A DNA stretch of 64,000 nucleotides from Saturnia japonica (Eukaryota > Arthropoda > Insecta > Lepidoptera > Saturniidae), in NCBI GenBank assembly GCA_033032175.1, contig CM065323.1, positions 8,618,001 through 8,682,000 of the forward strand, in the 5' to 3' direction. Positions within the stretch are counted from its first letter, which is position 1; every line of letters begins with the position of its first letter. Positions 1 through 12,300 of the stretch are shown in pieces. Under the pieces are notes generated by a model. That model searched no databases and was not told the origin of the DNA. It saw only the letters and a list, made by a program, of their open reading frames with translations. Position numbers and translations under genes: made by a program.

Positions 1-1440
1 ACTTGCCTCGTAGTAGCAACTTTACAGTTTCTGTTGGGTATTAAAATCCATCTAGGCATTTACCGTAATTACTTGTCGATAATTCACATTAAATATTATA
101 ACCTTAAATTAAATTTAGTGCATTTAAACGTCAGTAATACAGTAATTTATTTATGGTTTCCTGGAGCAGTGTGTAAAAGTCTTATCCAATTAAACCGAAC
201 AACGCTACTGTAAAGAAACACCAAAGAAGCGATATTGATACGGTATTATATAGGTAATATTTAAATCATACATTTTATAGATTATGAGCGAGAGCTCTTA
301 CGCATTAAGGGTTACCATACGTCCGAACATGTTCGGAAATTTGTTCTTTGTCTGGAATGCGGGGGGAAACCAAGAACGTCCGGAATTTTCACACAAATGG
401 AGGAATAATAACTAAAAAGAAAATAAAAATAAATATATATAAATAAAAAGTAGCAACTATTCTTAAATTAACATATTGATATAAAATGTAGATATGTAGA
501 TTGTACTGTGCGTAAGTAAGAAATCAATATTGAGCTTACTTTAAATTTTTTTTAAGAAAATGTTCCGAATATTCGGAATGTCCTGATTTTTCTCAGGATT
601 TTCTTTTTTTAAATCTAGTTATATGCAATGCAACAGATTCCTATTCAGTTAAGTTAGGTTTTTATTTTAGTTAGGTCAGGTAATTATTCTGCAGGCAAAT
701 TTTAGATAAGAAAATTTAAAATTTTGAGTATTTCAATATGAGATCGAAATAAATCGAAAAAAATATTCATCCAAACAGTCTTTGCGAATGCATGAATAAA
801 AAGACAAGATTGTAATTTTTCTATTCTTGTATTTCCTCTTTATGAATATTTTTCAATAAAATATTGATAAGATTTAAAAGTAACTCTGAAAATAAAGTGA
901 TTGAATCCTAAATATTAAGCCCTATTAATTTCACTACAGAAAAACACAGACTTAGACAACGTTTGCTTCAAAACGATTAAAAAAACATTTCTTTAGGTAT
1001 AGATTGATTAGTATGTAGATTAATTTGTATTCCATTAATTGACACAAGGTCTTGAAAGTTATCTATTTAACTGCTATCTGAGTGTCTACACAATCTTCTT
1101 TACTGCGTTTAATATTTGGTATCATTTCCCATTTATTAGCTAAGATTTTTTTATCTATACATGTATATATAAATACCTATGTTATGTTATTGATTAACTA
1201 ACATAGTATAAATTCAATGTTTTACATTCGTAAGAACATCACATTTTTATTAAGCGATTGTATTTTTAGGCTTCGTGAAAACTCTTTGGAATATTCGTCA
1301 CAATTACGCGGTACTGACAAGTGTCGACGTCAAATACGTAACTAATGTAACATACACACGTTAATTCACGGACGTGTTTTATTATTCAATACTGTGATAA
1401 GTGATTGTACGATTAACCACGGGGTTTGCCTCAGTATTAC
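1..1440. other. AT-rich kibra intron 3
   Basis: Apart from the paired palindromes (322-578) nothing coding or repeated was recognised. Confidence 0.5.
322..578. repeat. Pair of 16-bp perfect palindromes
   Basis: TCCGAACATGTTCGGA (322-337) and TTCCGAATATTCGGAA (563-578) stand about 240 bp apart inside related flanks (ACGTCC... and ...TGTCC). They may be the ends of a small decayed inverted-repeat element. Confidence 0.5.
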
Positions 1441-1446
1441 CATACA

Positions 1447-1620
1447 CAAGCATCGTGGTGCAGTGATAGTGTGGGTCCACTATTGAGCCGAGAGGTCGCC
1501 GGTTCGTTCCCTTGTCATTGACTGACTTTTATGTGATAAGCTTAAAACAATGGTCAGTTGTGTGTCTGAGTGTTAAATTCTATATAGTGTATCATTGTTA
1601 AGTTATTATAAATAAGCTGT
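1447..1620 (+). repeat. tRNA-derived SINE
   Basis: An A box (TGGTGCAGTGAT, 1456-1467) and a B box (GGTTCGTTCC, 1501-1510) are 33 bp apart, as in RNA polymerase III promoters of tRNA-type SINEs. The head GCATCGTGGTGCAGTG resembles lepidopteran SINEs. The body continues to about 1620 without a clear poly-A end. It is not a functional tRNA because the stems do not pair. Confidence 0.65.
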
Positions 1621-2149
1621 CTAGTTTGTAATTAAATGGTCAAGTGTGAAACTGTGTCCCCATATTTATTTATTTATACTCTAAGATATAATATAAATTA
1701 TTATATTGTAGAGTAAGTAGATACTAACGAAATTTACGTAAAATTTCGTTATGATTAGCATTCGATAAAACTAGAAATCTGTGGATTAACACAGTTTCAT
1801 GTTTACTTACTTATTATTACATCTTATTCACATTTTGCTTACGATGGTGAGAATTTTTTAGTGTCGATTAAATTTATAAGCATTTTTACATAATTATCTG
1901 TATTATTTTTACATAATTTATATGATACAAGTTTTAAAGTACTACTACTACATTCCACGAATTTTCAAGAGATTTACGTTTCCACGATTTACGATTCCAC
2001 AAAAATAAACTTTTTTTAAGACAAATTATTTAGATAAAACTTTGGTCCGCAGTGATTACAGTGGTTTTTGAAAAGTATAGGAAACTTTTCCTACCTGTAG
2101 TAAAATGGCCTAGGATTGACCCCGTACAAATATGAGATGTCGAATCTAG

Positions 2150-2350
2150 CGCCACACTTGGGTTATACGTAACGTGACCACACGTCCCGTTTTGAACGGC
2201 ACCGTCCCTTTTTACGGTTATCTGTCCCGTTATCCCCAAAAAAAACTCCGGAACGCAAAATTGTCCCGTTTTGCGAAACCGCGCGAAAATTAATGAACCC
2301 GGGAAAATTAATGGACGCGAGTGATGCGGGACCCATTGTTACCAGTGTCC
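2150..2350. repeat. CGTCCCG-rich repeat in unit 1 (again at 4659-4859)
   Basis: GACCACACGTCCCGTTTTGA, then CCGTCCC, GTCCCGTT and TGTCCCGTTTTGCG occur in a tight cluster that resembles dispersed insect repeats with a CCATACGTCCCG start. No coding signature on either strand. Confidence 0.4.
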
Positions 2351-2709
2351 GATAGCACAAAGTCACCAAGGCCTACAGAAAAACTAACATTTAGATAACA
2401 AAAATAATAATGTATTTTCATAATTATTGTATACAAAACGCATTTTTATCCTTTTTATGTGTCAAATGAGTACTTACCTTCACTTCTTTCCATATTTTGA
2501 TATTGAAGTCAGTTACTTTGTCTACATTCAGTACCTATTTATTAACCTAGTTTTATTTACCACTCAGCTCAATCAAACCAAGATCACAATTAACTCAGGT
2601 AGACAAGGTTCATAAACTACAAACAAACATGCTGCTTGAAATGACAGTGCATGAATTGGGTTTAGCTATGTACACCTCCCTTGTTGCCCTTTCCTTATTT
2701 CGTGAGACC

Positions 2710-2733
2710 AGAGAGAGAGAGAGAGAGAGAGAG
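2710..2733. repeat. (AG)12 microsatellite
   Basis: Twelve perfect units; the partner in unit 2 (5219-5236) has nine. Confidence 0.95.
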
Positions 2734-3055
2734 CTAGAGAGACCAGATAAAATTTTACGAGAATACCGAGGCCACCACGAAAAAATACTGAAATATGCAA
2801 TAAAAATACAATTTTTTATGAAACCGAAATCATGAAGAAAATTCCGTTATTTGATTCCACTTTTCTAAATAACGCTTCTGAAAACTAGACGTTGCGTCTA
2901 GACGACTACGTCAAGTGGAATAAAAACTTAACTTTTAATTTTTGAGAAATTCCTGAAATATCGAAAGAATTTAAGGTATTAAGTTCAGTACCAACATCGT
3001 ATGTATACAAACAATATTACTTGATACTAAAATAGTTCATACACAAAACTAGTAC

Positions 3056-3097
3056 GAGTGTGTGCGTTGGTGTGCGTGCGTGTGTGTCTGTGTGTTT
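3056..3097. repeat. GT-rich microsatellite, imperfect
   Basis: GTGTGTGCGTTGGTGTGCGT-type array; in unit 2 the corresponding stretch is disrupted by interleaved bases. Confidence 0.85.
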
Positions 3098-3228
3098 TCT
3101 AGTATCAAGATTCGAGCAAACGAGCATCGTGTTAGGCCGATTGTATAATCCTTTCTCAGGCAACCGCCAAATTGCAAAATATTGTACTTTACGTAGGACC
3201 CCTCGGGGTGGCCTCACGAAATAAGGGT

Positions 3229-3373
3229 TATTTCACAGCACGATCTACCGTACCCGATTTCCGAGGGGAGGGCAGGGTGGGCTTTTGGCCGCAGGATCGA
3301 GCGTCGCTATTAGCCCGATTGCGCGGCCAAAAGCCCTCCAGAAATCGGGTAAGGTAGATCGTGCCGTGAAATA
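3229..3373. repeat. Foldback (hairpin) element in unit 1
   Basis: Arms 3229-3261 and 3341-3373 pair with two mismatches in 33 (starting TATTTCACAGCACGATCTAC). An inner perfect arm GCTTTTGGCCGC (3281-3292) pairs with GCGGCCAAAAGC (3323-3334). This is a MITE-like palindrome of about 145 bp. Confidence 0.75.
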
Positions 3374-5218
3374 GGCAATAGTACAACAATAAATAAAATT
3401 TACATCGATGTTTTTTTATGAACTTCACAGCTTTTTAAATAATATTTTATTTATTTTATTAGTAACTTAGGTAATTTATATTAGTAACTTTGTTCCTGAC
3501 GCGCGGAGGTCCGCCGACCGCTCACGTTTTTTTAATTGTCTGACGAAAATAAACCCATGTCCATTTTTGAGTAAAAAAATAAATGGTCACGTTAGTTATA
3601 TGAGAGATTCGATTAATTTAGCGCAAACACACACAAAAACTTTACCAAGGACATTAGCACTTAACCAAACCTCATCGTTCTAAGTAACAAAGCTGTGCTC
3701 TGACCCGAACCAGATTATCAATAAATAGAAAAACGACTTAAATAAGTCGAAATTTAAGACAACTTTTGCAAGAGTCATAGAGGCGCCCAATTTCTAACAA
3801 GTATGATATAAACGATAAAAATTTCATTAAAATTTATGGTCGGTTGAAATGAGCTCGTCAGTCCGGTTCGGTTAGTGTTTAACATTTACCTCAACGTTCC
3901 AATGTAAACACGACGTGTCATATGATAACAGAATAAATACTTTTTCATAGGTTTTTACAAGTTTATATAAAACTTGGTTTCTGTCTTTCTGGTTCAGAAT
4001 TTGTAATTAATTTTTGAAGAATATATTGAGCTAAAATTTTGCATAATTATCAAAGCTTCAGTTTACGTGTAATTACTAATTACGTTTTGAGCATCAACAT
4101 TTACAAATTTAACATATTCCTGCGATTTAATTAAATGTACGTTCGATATTAATAGAATTATTAGTTTCTAAATTTTAAGGTGGTAAGTAATTTTCAGTAT
4201 TTTCTGCGTACTTTTACATTTCTTTATATTTTCTCTATATTCAGGTTAATATAATCACTAAACAAATTAATTAGCTTAACGTTCAGTTACCTACTTAATA
4301 AATGGAGAGATGCGAATGAGAAATATTTTTAGCGATATGCCTTACCATTTTATTATATTTATCAAAACAATAACGAACTAAAAGTCTTGTAAATAATTAT
4401 ACAGTGAGCCCTGATATTATTTATGCGTATATTCATATTTTAGTGTAATAATTTTCATATTTAATGCATACTTTTAACATTTTATACTTTCTGTAATTCA
4501 GGTTAATATAATCCTAAACTTTTTTTAAGACAAATTATTTAGATAAAACTTTGGTCCGCAGTGATTACAGTGGTTTTTGAAAAGTATAGGAAACTTTTCC
4601 TACCTGTAGTAAAATGGCCTAGGATTGACCCCGTACAAATATGAGATGTCGAATCTAGCGCCACACTTGGGTTATACGTAACGTGACCACACGTCCCGTT
4701 TTGAACGGCACCGTCCCTTTTTACGGTTATCTGTCCCGTTATCCCCAAAAAAAACTCCGGAACGCAAAATTGTCCCGTTTTGCGAAACCGCGCGAAAATT
4801 AATGAACCCGGGAAAATTAATGGACGCGAGTGATGCGGGACCCATTGTTACCAGTGTCCGATAGCACAAAGTCACCAAGGCCTACAGAAAAACTAACATT
4901 TAGATAACAAAAATAATAATGTATTTTCATAATTATTGTATACAAAACGCATTTTTATCCTTTTTATGTGTCAAATGAGTACTTACCTTTACTTCTTTCC
5001 ATATTTTGATATTGAAGTCAGTTACTTTGTCTACATTCAGTACCTATTTATTAACCTAGTTTTATTTACCACTCAGCTCAATCAAACCAAGACCACAATT
5101 AACTCAGGTAGACAAGGTTCATAAACTACAAACAAACATGCTGCTTGTAATGACAGTGCACGAATTGGGTTTAGCTATGTACACCTCCCTTGTTGCCCTT
5201 TCCTTATTTCGTGAGACC

Positions 5219-5236
5219 AGAGAGAGAGAGAGAGAG
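5219..5236. repeat. (AG)9 microsatellite
   Basis: Nine perfect units, the duplicate of 2710-2733. Confidence 0.95.
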
Positions 5237-5771
5237 CTAGAGAGACCAGATAAAATTTTACGAGAATACCGAGGCCACCACGAAAAAATACTGAAATATG
5301 CAATAAAAATACAATTTTTTATGAAACCGAAACCATGAAGAAAATTCCGTTATTTGATTCCACTTTTCTAAATAACGCTTCTGAAAACTAGACGTTGCGT
5401 CTAGACGACTACGTCAAGTGGAATAAAAACTTAACTTTTAATTTTTGAGAAATTCCTGAAATATCGAAAGAATTTAAGGTATTAAGTTCAGTACGCAACA
5501 TCGTATGTATACAAACAATATTACTTGATACCTAAGGACATTAGTTCACTTACACAAAACTAGTACGAGTCGTGTCGTAATGTAAGTGCAAAGCGTGTGT
5601 GTCTGACCCGAACCAGATTATCTAGTATCAAGATTCGAGCAAACGAGCATCGTAAATAAGGTCGAAATTGTATAGATCAACTTTCTCAGGCAACCGACTC
5701 ATAGAGGCGCCCAATATTGTACTTTACGTAGAGTACCCCTCGGGGTGGCCTCAACGATAATAAGGGGTTCA

Positions 5772-5916
5772 TTTCACAGCACGATTTATGGTACCCGATT
5801 TCCGAGGAGGGCAGTGGGCTTTTCAGTCGCAGGTTCGAGTTAGTCGCTATTAAGCCCGATTGCGCGGCTCAAAAGCCCTCCAGAAATCGGGTAAGGTAGA
5901 TCGTGCCGTGAAATAG
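5772..5916. repeat. Foldback element in unit 2, arms eroded
   Basis: Counterpart of 3229-3373. The left arm carries TTTATGG for TCTACCG, and the inner arm has extra bases (GGCTTTTCAGTCGC), so pairing is weaker. Confidence 0.65.
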
Positions 5917-7004
5917 GCATATAGTATAACAATAAATAAAATTTACATCGATGTTTTCATTATGAACTTCACAGCTTTTTAACATAAGTATTTTATTTAT
6001 TTTATTAGTAACTTAGGTAATTTATATTAGTAACTTTGTTCCTGACGTCGGAGGTCCGCCGACTCACGTTTGTAATTAATTGTCTGAACGAATATATTGA
6101 GCTAACCCATGTCCATTTTTGCAGTAAATTAAATCAAATGGTTCACGTTTACGTGTATATTACTAGATTACGATTAATTTAGCATCAAACATTTACACAG
6201 AAATACTTTACCAAGGACATTAAGCACTGTAACCAAACCTCATCGTTCTAATTAACAATAGCTGTGCTCTGACCCGAACCAGATTATCAAGTAAATAGAA
6301 AAACGACTTAAATAAGTCGAAATTCTAAGACAACTTTATGCAGATCATAGAGGCGCCCATATTATCTAACAAGTATGATATAAACGATAAAAATTTCATT
6401 AAAATTTATGGTCGTTGAAATGAGCTCGTCAGTCCGGTTCGGTTAGTGTTTAACATTTACCTCAACGTTCCAATGTAAACACGACGTGTCATATGATAAC
6501 AGAATAAATTATGCTGTATTCATAGGTTACCTTACAAGTTTATATAAAAACTTGGTTTCATGTCTTTCTGGTTCAGAATTTGTAATTAATTTTGAAGATA
6601 TATTGAGCATACATATTTTGCATAATTATCAAAGCTTCAGTTTACGTGTAATTACTAATTACGTTTTGAGCATCAACATTTACATTTACATTTCCTGCGT
6701 AAAAATGTACGTTCGATATTAATAGAATTATTATTTTAAATTTTAAGGTGGTAAGTAATTTTCAGTATTTTCTGCGTACTTTTACATTTCTTTATATTTT
6801 CTCTATATTCAGGTTAATATAATCCTAAACAAATTAATTAGCTTAACGTTCAGTTACCTACTATAAATGGAGAGATGCGAATGAGAAATATTTTTAGCGA
6901 TATGCCTTACCATTTTTTATATTTATCAAAACAATAACGAACTAAAAGTCTTGTAAATAATTATACAGTGAGCCCTGATACATTATTTATGCGTATATTC
7001 ATAT

Positions 7005-9134
7005 TTTTCTTACTTTAAAATGTACATCATAATAATCATACTAAATATAATGAGACATACTTTTGTAGAAGAAAATCATGCGTAATAACTAAGTAAAATA
7101 AAAATAAATTATGAAGTTCACTTGAAATAATACGAACCGTGTAATATTATTTTCAAGAACCTTGGTTGTAAGAGTAACACGTTGACATTTGTCGTTCTGT
7201 AAAGATAATGACTGTAACCAGCCACTTCCGAGAATGTGGTCGGACTACGCTGACGAAGTGGAGATGTAGGAATGCTTTCATTCCTTCATAGGAATACAAA
7301 TATACCTTCAATTTTAATTTCCTTTTAAAGGTAGATATTTTTCATTGGTTATGATAAAAAAAGAAATGTAGCTATTCGAGGATTTACGTTCGTTTACGTA
7401 ACTACTACTACAGAAATTACAACAATACTTCTTGAAATAAATATTTCTATAAAATTTATGATGTTGTTTGGAATGCCATTCTGACCTCCAGTTAACTTTG
7501 CTAGTAAAACAATCATAATCGTCAACATTAAAATATAAATGAATAATTCAAAATGATTCACCATGACCAGTCTTTTTTAGTTGCGCTGAACCCTAATTCT
7601 TTTTCTTATATAAAAGTAGCCTAAGTTACTCCTTATAATATCAGCTATCTGCTAGTGAATGTCCCATCAAAATCGGTCCGTTTCGGAGATTACCCGGAAA
7701 AGCGTTTTTTGTTATAGGTACCGTATATTCTCTCATATGCATTTAGTAAAAAGCTGTTATTTTGACATTACGAACAGACACTTCTATTTTTTTTATTTGT
7801 ATATACATATAATACTTCAACACAACATAAATAAAATATAAACCAACTTGAGATTCGAAAAACATTTGTTAAAAAAATGTAATAACAATTCAAATTTTTA
7901 AATAAGTTCAGTAATTTTAAAAGTACCGTACTGGTGCTTATAAACCAATAGTTAGGACTTTACAGGCATATTGTTCAGTACTATATCAAAATACCTACAA
8001 ACAACCTTGCTTGGGCCATTTATATAAAAAATAAAATCATTCTGGAAGCCCGTTCCCTCTCTATCATCTGTCCTGCCCGAGGCATTATATCTGGTCGACC
8101 TTCATTCCAGGAACCAGAATCCCGGATCAGAAATAATAATCGTTCACAACCAATAATTTTCTACCATCGCAATCAAAATAATACAAATTATACGAAATCC
8201 TCTTTTAGGGTTCAACATTTCTGTGGAAGGAACCTTTATATTTATATAATATACAATACAAATAAACAATAATATAAATATTATCGTTCGGATGTTTATT
8301 ATTCCATAAACTTGAATTTTTGGTGTCATTGTTTTGGACGGGTTCTAATGCAATTTTAAATAGAAGTCAATTAAAACGTGGAATATGACGTACGATTCTT
8401 TTTATCGATTATTACTAAAGTGATTTTATCCGTATTGCATTAGTTGGTCTCTAAGTAAGATAATTTCTTATCAACACCGCGGTGTATCATTCGAAATGTA
8501 TTGTAATATAATTTATAATGAAATAACTAGTGTAAATATTACAAGTATGTTGAACAGTTGTAAATTTGTGAAATATTCGATATCACTGATGACCGATTAT
8601 AGGTCACTATGTTCTGAGTAAAACTTATTGGAACTGCAGTGATATATAAAACACTCGGAAAATGTGTTTAACATATTTCCTATTAGGGAATTCTCTGAAT
8701 CAGTAGTTCTAGAAGATCATATACTACATACAAAATTTCAAGCTCACAAACTTTACCTGTTTATTGGCATAGAAAAACAATTTATTTTTAAACACGTTTC
8801 ACCAGAATTATTATACGGAACTCATTATTTTAAACACCGAAGCTTATATTATTGAAGAGGTTTTTATATCAAAATTGTACACCACATAACCAGTCGTTAA
8901 GCTGCATATAAATTACAAAGGTGTAGACAATTAAATATATATTAAATATTGCTTCTTTTTTGAATATTTTGGTATAATTTTTGCATCCACACGGAGGAAA
9001 TAAAGCAATTTAATAATACACGAATATGAAATGGTATTTTGTTTATTATTTTTCAATTTAAACCAACCAAACTGAGATGATCCATTTATGTATGGACCTT
9101 TAGTCGGCTTTTAAATAATTTACTATGTACTTTT
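7005..9134. other. AT-rich kibra intron 3
   Basis: No gene or clear repeat. Short less AT-rich pieces occur at 7210-7265 (CCACTTCCG...GAAGTGG, a weak hairpin) and 8040-8120. Small open frames are uncharacteristic. Confidence 0.45.
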
Positions 9135-9345
9135 TTCCGCACGCCAAATGTTAAGCAGTTCAATAGTATATGAAGGCTTGTAAGACCATACATATCACTG
9201 GCACGTTGCCGATCTTGAAGCCCCTTCCCCAAGGAGTTCTGGTAATCCTACTCACCGCAGGTACATAACACAAGGTTATTTAGCTCCGATAATTTATAGA
9301 GTAGAGATCTTTTACCAGTCGGACTGCGCCAACCAAGTAAAGAAA
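9135..9345 (+). repeat. Dispersed lepidopteran repeat, copy 1
   Basis: Aligns in order with 20755-20945: GGAGTTCTGG.AA.CCTACTCACC, then TAGAGT.GAG, then CAGTCGGACTGC.CCAA. The core (CACGTTGCCGA) is common in lepidopteran interspersed repeats by recall. Confidence 0.6.
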
Positions 9346-12300
9346 AATCTCCAAAAAAACGTCTTTTTGCTCTACCTCTCTTAAAATCTCTTTTAGATTA
9401 ATAGACGTTTTCGAAAGGGTAAAGGATATTAATAAATCCTTACCATCACCTAAATTACTGCTAACTTTGTTATCACGAACAGGATTCAAAGATGCTACAT
9501 CGATCATACACGTACGGTACTTACGGAGACGATTGTAAACGATAAAAATAATGAGAAATACCAAATGCGTTCGTTACATACTTTCTTGAAATGTTTATTT
9601 CATTTTTTTTGTGTTCGCATAAATGAGTCTACGTCAATGTATTTTGTGTTGTTATGGACGACACAAATTATGATGACGGTTAAAAAAAAAAGAAAAATGA
9701 CGCGCCACATTGTGGTACATGACAAGATAAAGAGTAAATATGGTCATTGTTAGCGTAACATAAAACAAAGGTGACATCATAATGTCAACATTAGACGGAA
9801 CGCACACGGGGTATCAAATTACTTGAATGTATTCTGATGTAAAATTTTATGATGCTACAGATCAACCGTAGGCTTACAATGTCCTTGGTATAAAAGGCAC
9901 TGAATCTATTTCTCTTTTATTTCCATTTATATAAATTACAAAATACTATCCTCCCTAATTCACCCCGTTATTCTTTACAACATAAACAAATTACCCAATA
10001 TTTTTGTTGCGAGAGATAATACTGTTCAATGTTAATTATATTCAATTATTAACAAATAGAATCGTAATAAACTTTAAAGGCAGTTTAAGAAATAAAATGT
10101 TGGAAACTGCTTACTTAACAAATTTTCACATACTTTGAAAATTCTGCCCAGTTATTTAATACAGCATTTCATGGCGCGGCGCCGTGTAACCGGATAGCAG
10201 TATGGTATGCAACACAGTGGCGCGCACGCGGAGTTCGCGGAAACCAAGGTCCTACAGGCCCTTCCGCGAAATATTTTTGATTTTGCTACCTATTAAGAAG
10301 CTGTTTCATGATGAGAAATTGTTTTTTTTTTTTTAAACTAGATGATAACTTGAAATTGGAAAATAAAATTATTGACTTCATAAAGATAATTATATCTTAG
10401 TTACAGTCTGAGAAATATAGCACTAAAGATAAACAACAGTAGAAATGACTATAACCATCGCAAGGAAGTCTTTAAGGAAGTATAAAATAGATTAAAAAAT
10501 AAGAAATAAGTAAGAGGTAAAAGTGCAGTCAATTTTATAAAACTGAAAGTAGACACAAGCGACGATCAAGCAAGTTAGTTGCCTCATAAAAATATTTGCA
10601 CGTACGAATCATGTCGCGTATTACGTTTCGCGACCGCCTGAAATGGAATCTTAATACTTATACCTTCCTACCACTTACAACAGATATGAAATATTTATAT
10701 GATAGCAAAAAGTATTGGTCTACGGAAAATTATCATAATTATAATTTGTATAATTTACACTCAACAAGTATTTATCTTTAATCACAACATTTGTGTTAGA
10801 GCGATAAATATTTTAAGTATAACCTCTTCGGAATACTATTCAACGTATAAATTTAAAAGATTCACAGATTTACACATAATAATTCATACACTACATAACT
10901 CCTACGTCTAGGTGTATATATATAACTGCGAATCTAGTAATAATTACAAAACGAACAAAGATGCTAGAGAATGTTACTAAATTGTTGTTAGTGTGTTTTT
11001 TGCTAGTAACGTATCAGAGATTCCGTATCGATGGCGTGACTGTGTAAGTAGATTCTGAGAAGAGGCACGTGAAATTTAAAGCTACCGAGAAGTGCCGATA
11101 TAGACCGCAATTTTGGAATTTAAATTAGTAGACCGCGACTATAGCGGGAATAGCTGGCAGCTATTTTAGTCTAAACATTTCATACGAAAATGAAAAGTTT
11201 TTCTTCATTCTCGTATTCCTCTCGTAATAAAACATCTTGTTTTCCGTGTATTTCTTTTAGTTTTTGCTGTATCTAATTTTGTTGTGTAACGTATTGGCAT
11301 ATAAAAACTTAAAAGGTTAAGTCCTCCCGCTATATCTATAACTAATTTACACTTTTTATTTCACACCGAGAAATTTTTGTCTATAATGAATAACGATGGT
11401 TCCCTACGAATTATTATATTACATAACACCACGAGGACATTATCAGAACCGTTATAAATAGAGACGAGAGTTGGAAGCTCAGACCATAATTTTGAATGTT
11501 AAAGACTAAATATATTTTTAATTGATATAATAATTAATAATATTTATTTTTAATATTAATTTTATCTAGCATTAATGCTTACCCTACCGTATTTATTTTT
11601 ATATATCATTATTATTCAATATTAAAGTTACTACAATGTTCCTTAATAACTAGGTACTAGAATTTTTTTATTAAAAAGATAAACAAACGGTAGCTAGGCT
11701 AGTTGTACGGTCAAGTCGCTCCTATCTGGTGTTACTCGGAAATTCATATATAATAATATTATAAATCTTATTCATTTAAATAAAAGTTAGTAATTTTATT
11801 TATTGCCGGTCATTATTACCAGTTTACATTTTTAATTGTTCTGATCCAATAAGAATATTTAAAGGTTACGAATTTAGTGTAACTATGAAACTATTGAAAA
11901 CATAACTAGAACTTACATTATTAGCTACTACATCAAATCGGTTCGTATCTGAAGTGGAATCAGCGATAACATCTGACTACTGTCTACTAGCCATCTATTT
12001 TTGATGTAGTGATGTTATTTAGATAATAATGTACGTACTTCGTTATATAGTTTTGCATCTGAATAAGAATAATACAATCCAGAAATATTACTCGTACAAC
12101 ATGCTTTGTAAAATACAAGTAATGCGAAAATAAGGCTGTAGAAATTATCCTACAGTGCTTTTCTGTAGATATTATTCAGTTCTGCTAACTATTTGAAACT
12201 TATAATTTTATGGCTACATATTTTTATCACTCCAATAACATCTGTCTTTATTTACCTGATTCTGATCCTTAAATAATTTCAGTTTGCTGATTGCTATCCA

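Larger units (their letters stand above)
2006..4514. repeat. 2.5-kb tandem duplication, unit 1
   Basis: From TAAACTTTTTTTAAG onward this matches 4515-7004 at an offset of 2509 bp. The first kilobase is nearly identical, differing by single bases and by (AG)12 versus (AG)9. Within the unit, a 60-70-bp block ending TTCAGGTTAATATAATC occurs at about 4195-4260 and again at 4450-4515; this may have served as the recombination site. Short open frames repeated in both units carry no recognisable protein signature. Confidence 0.85.
4515..7004. repeat. 2.5-kb tandem duplication, unit 2 (interleaved/mosaic)
   Basis: Matches unit 1 up to GTATATTCATATTTT. From about 5500 to 6700 short strings from positions about 500-600 bp further along the unit are threaded into the expected sequence. 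One example is TGACCCGAACCAGATTAT at about 5604, which belongs at 3701 in unit 1. See findings. Confidence 0.8.

Noticed and set aside
1447..1520. tRNA gene
   Set aside because: Pol III boxes are present, but the cloverleaf does not fold; it fits a tRNA-derived SINE.
2030..2369. Overlapping minus-strand open frames of 68-69 codons, present again at 4539-4878
   Set aside because: They are repeated only because the DNA is duplicated; they contain no known motif and lie in a CGTCCCG-rich dispersed repeat.
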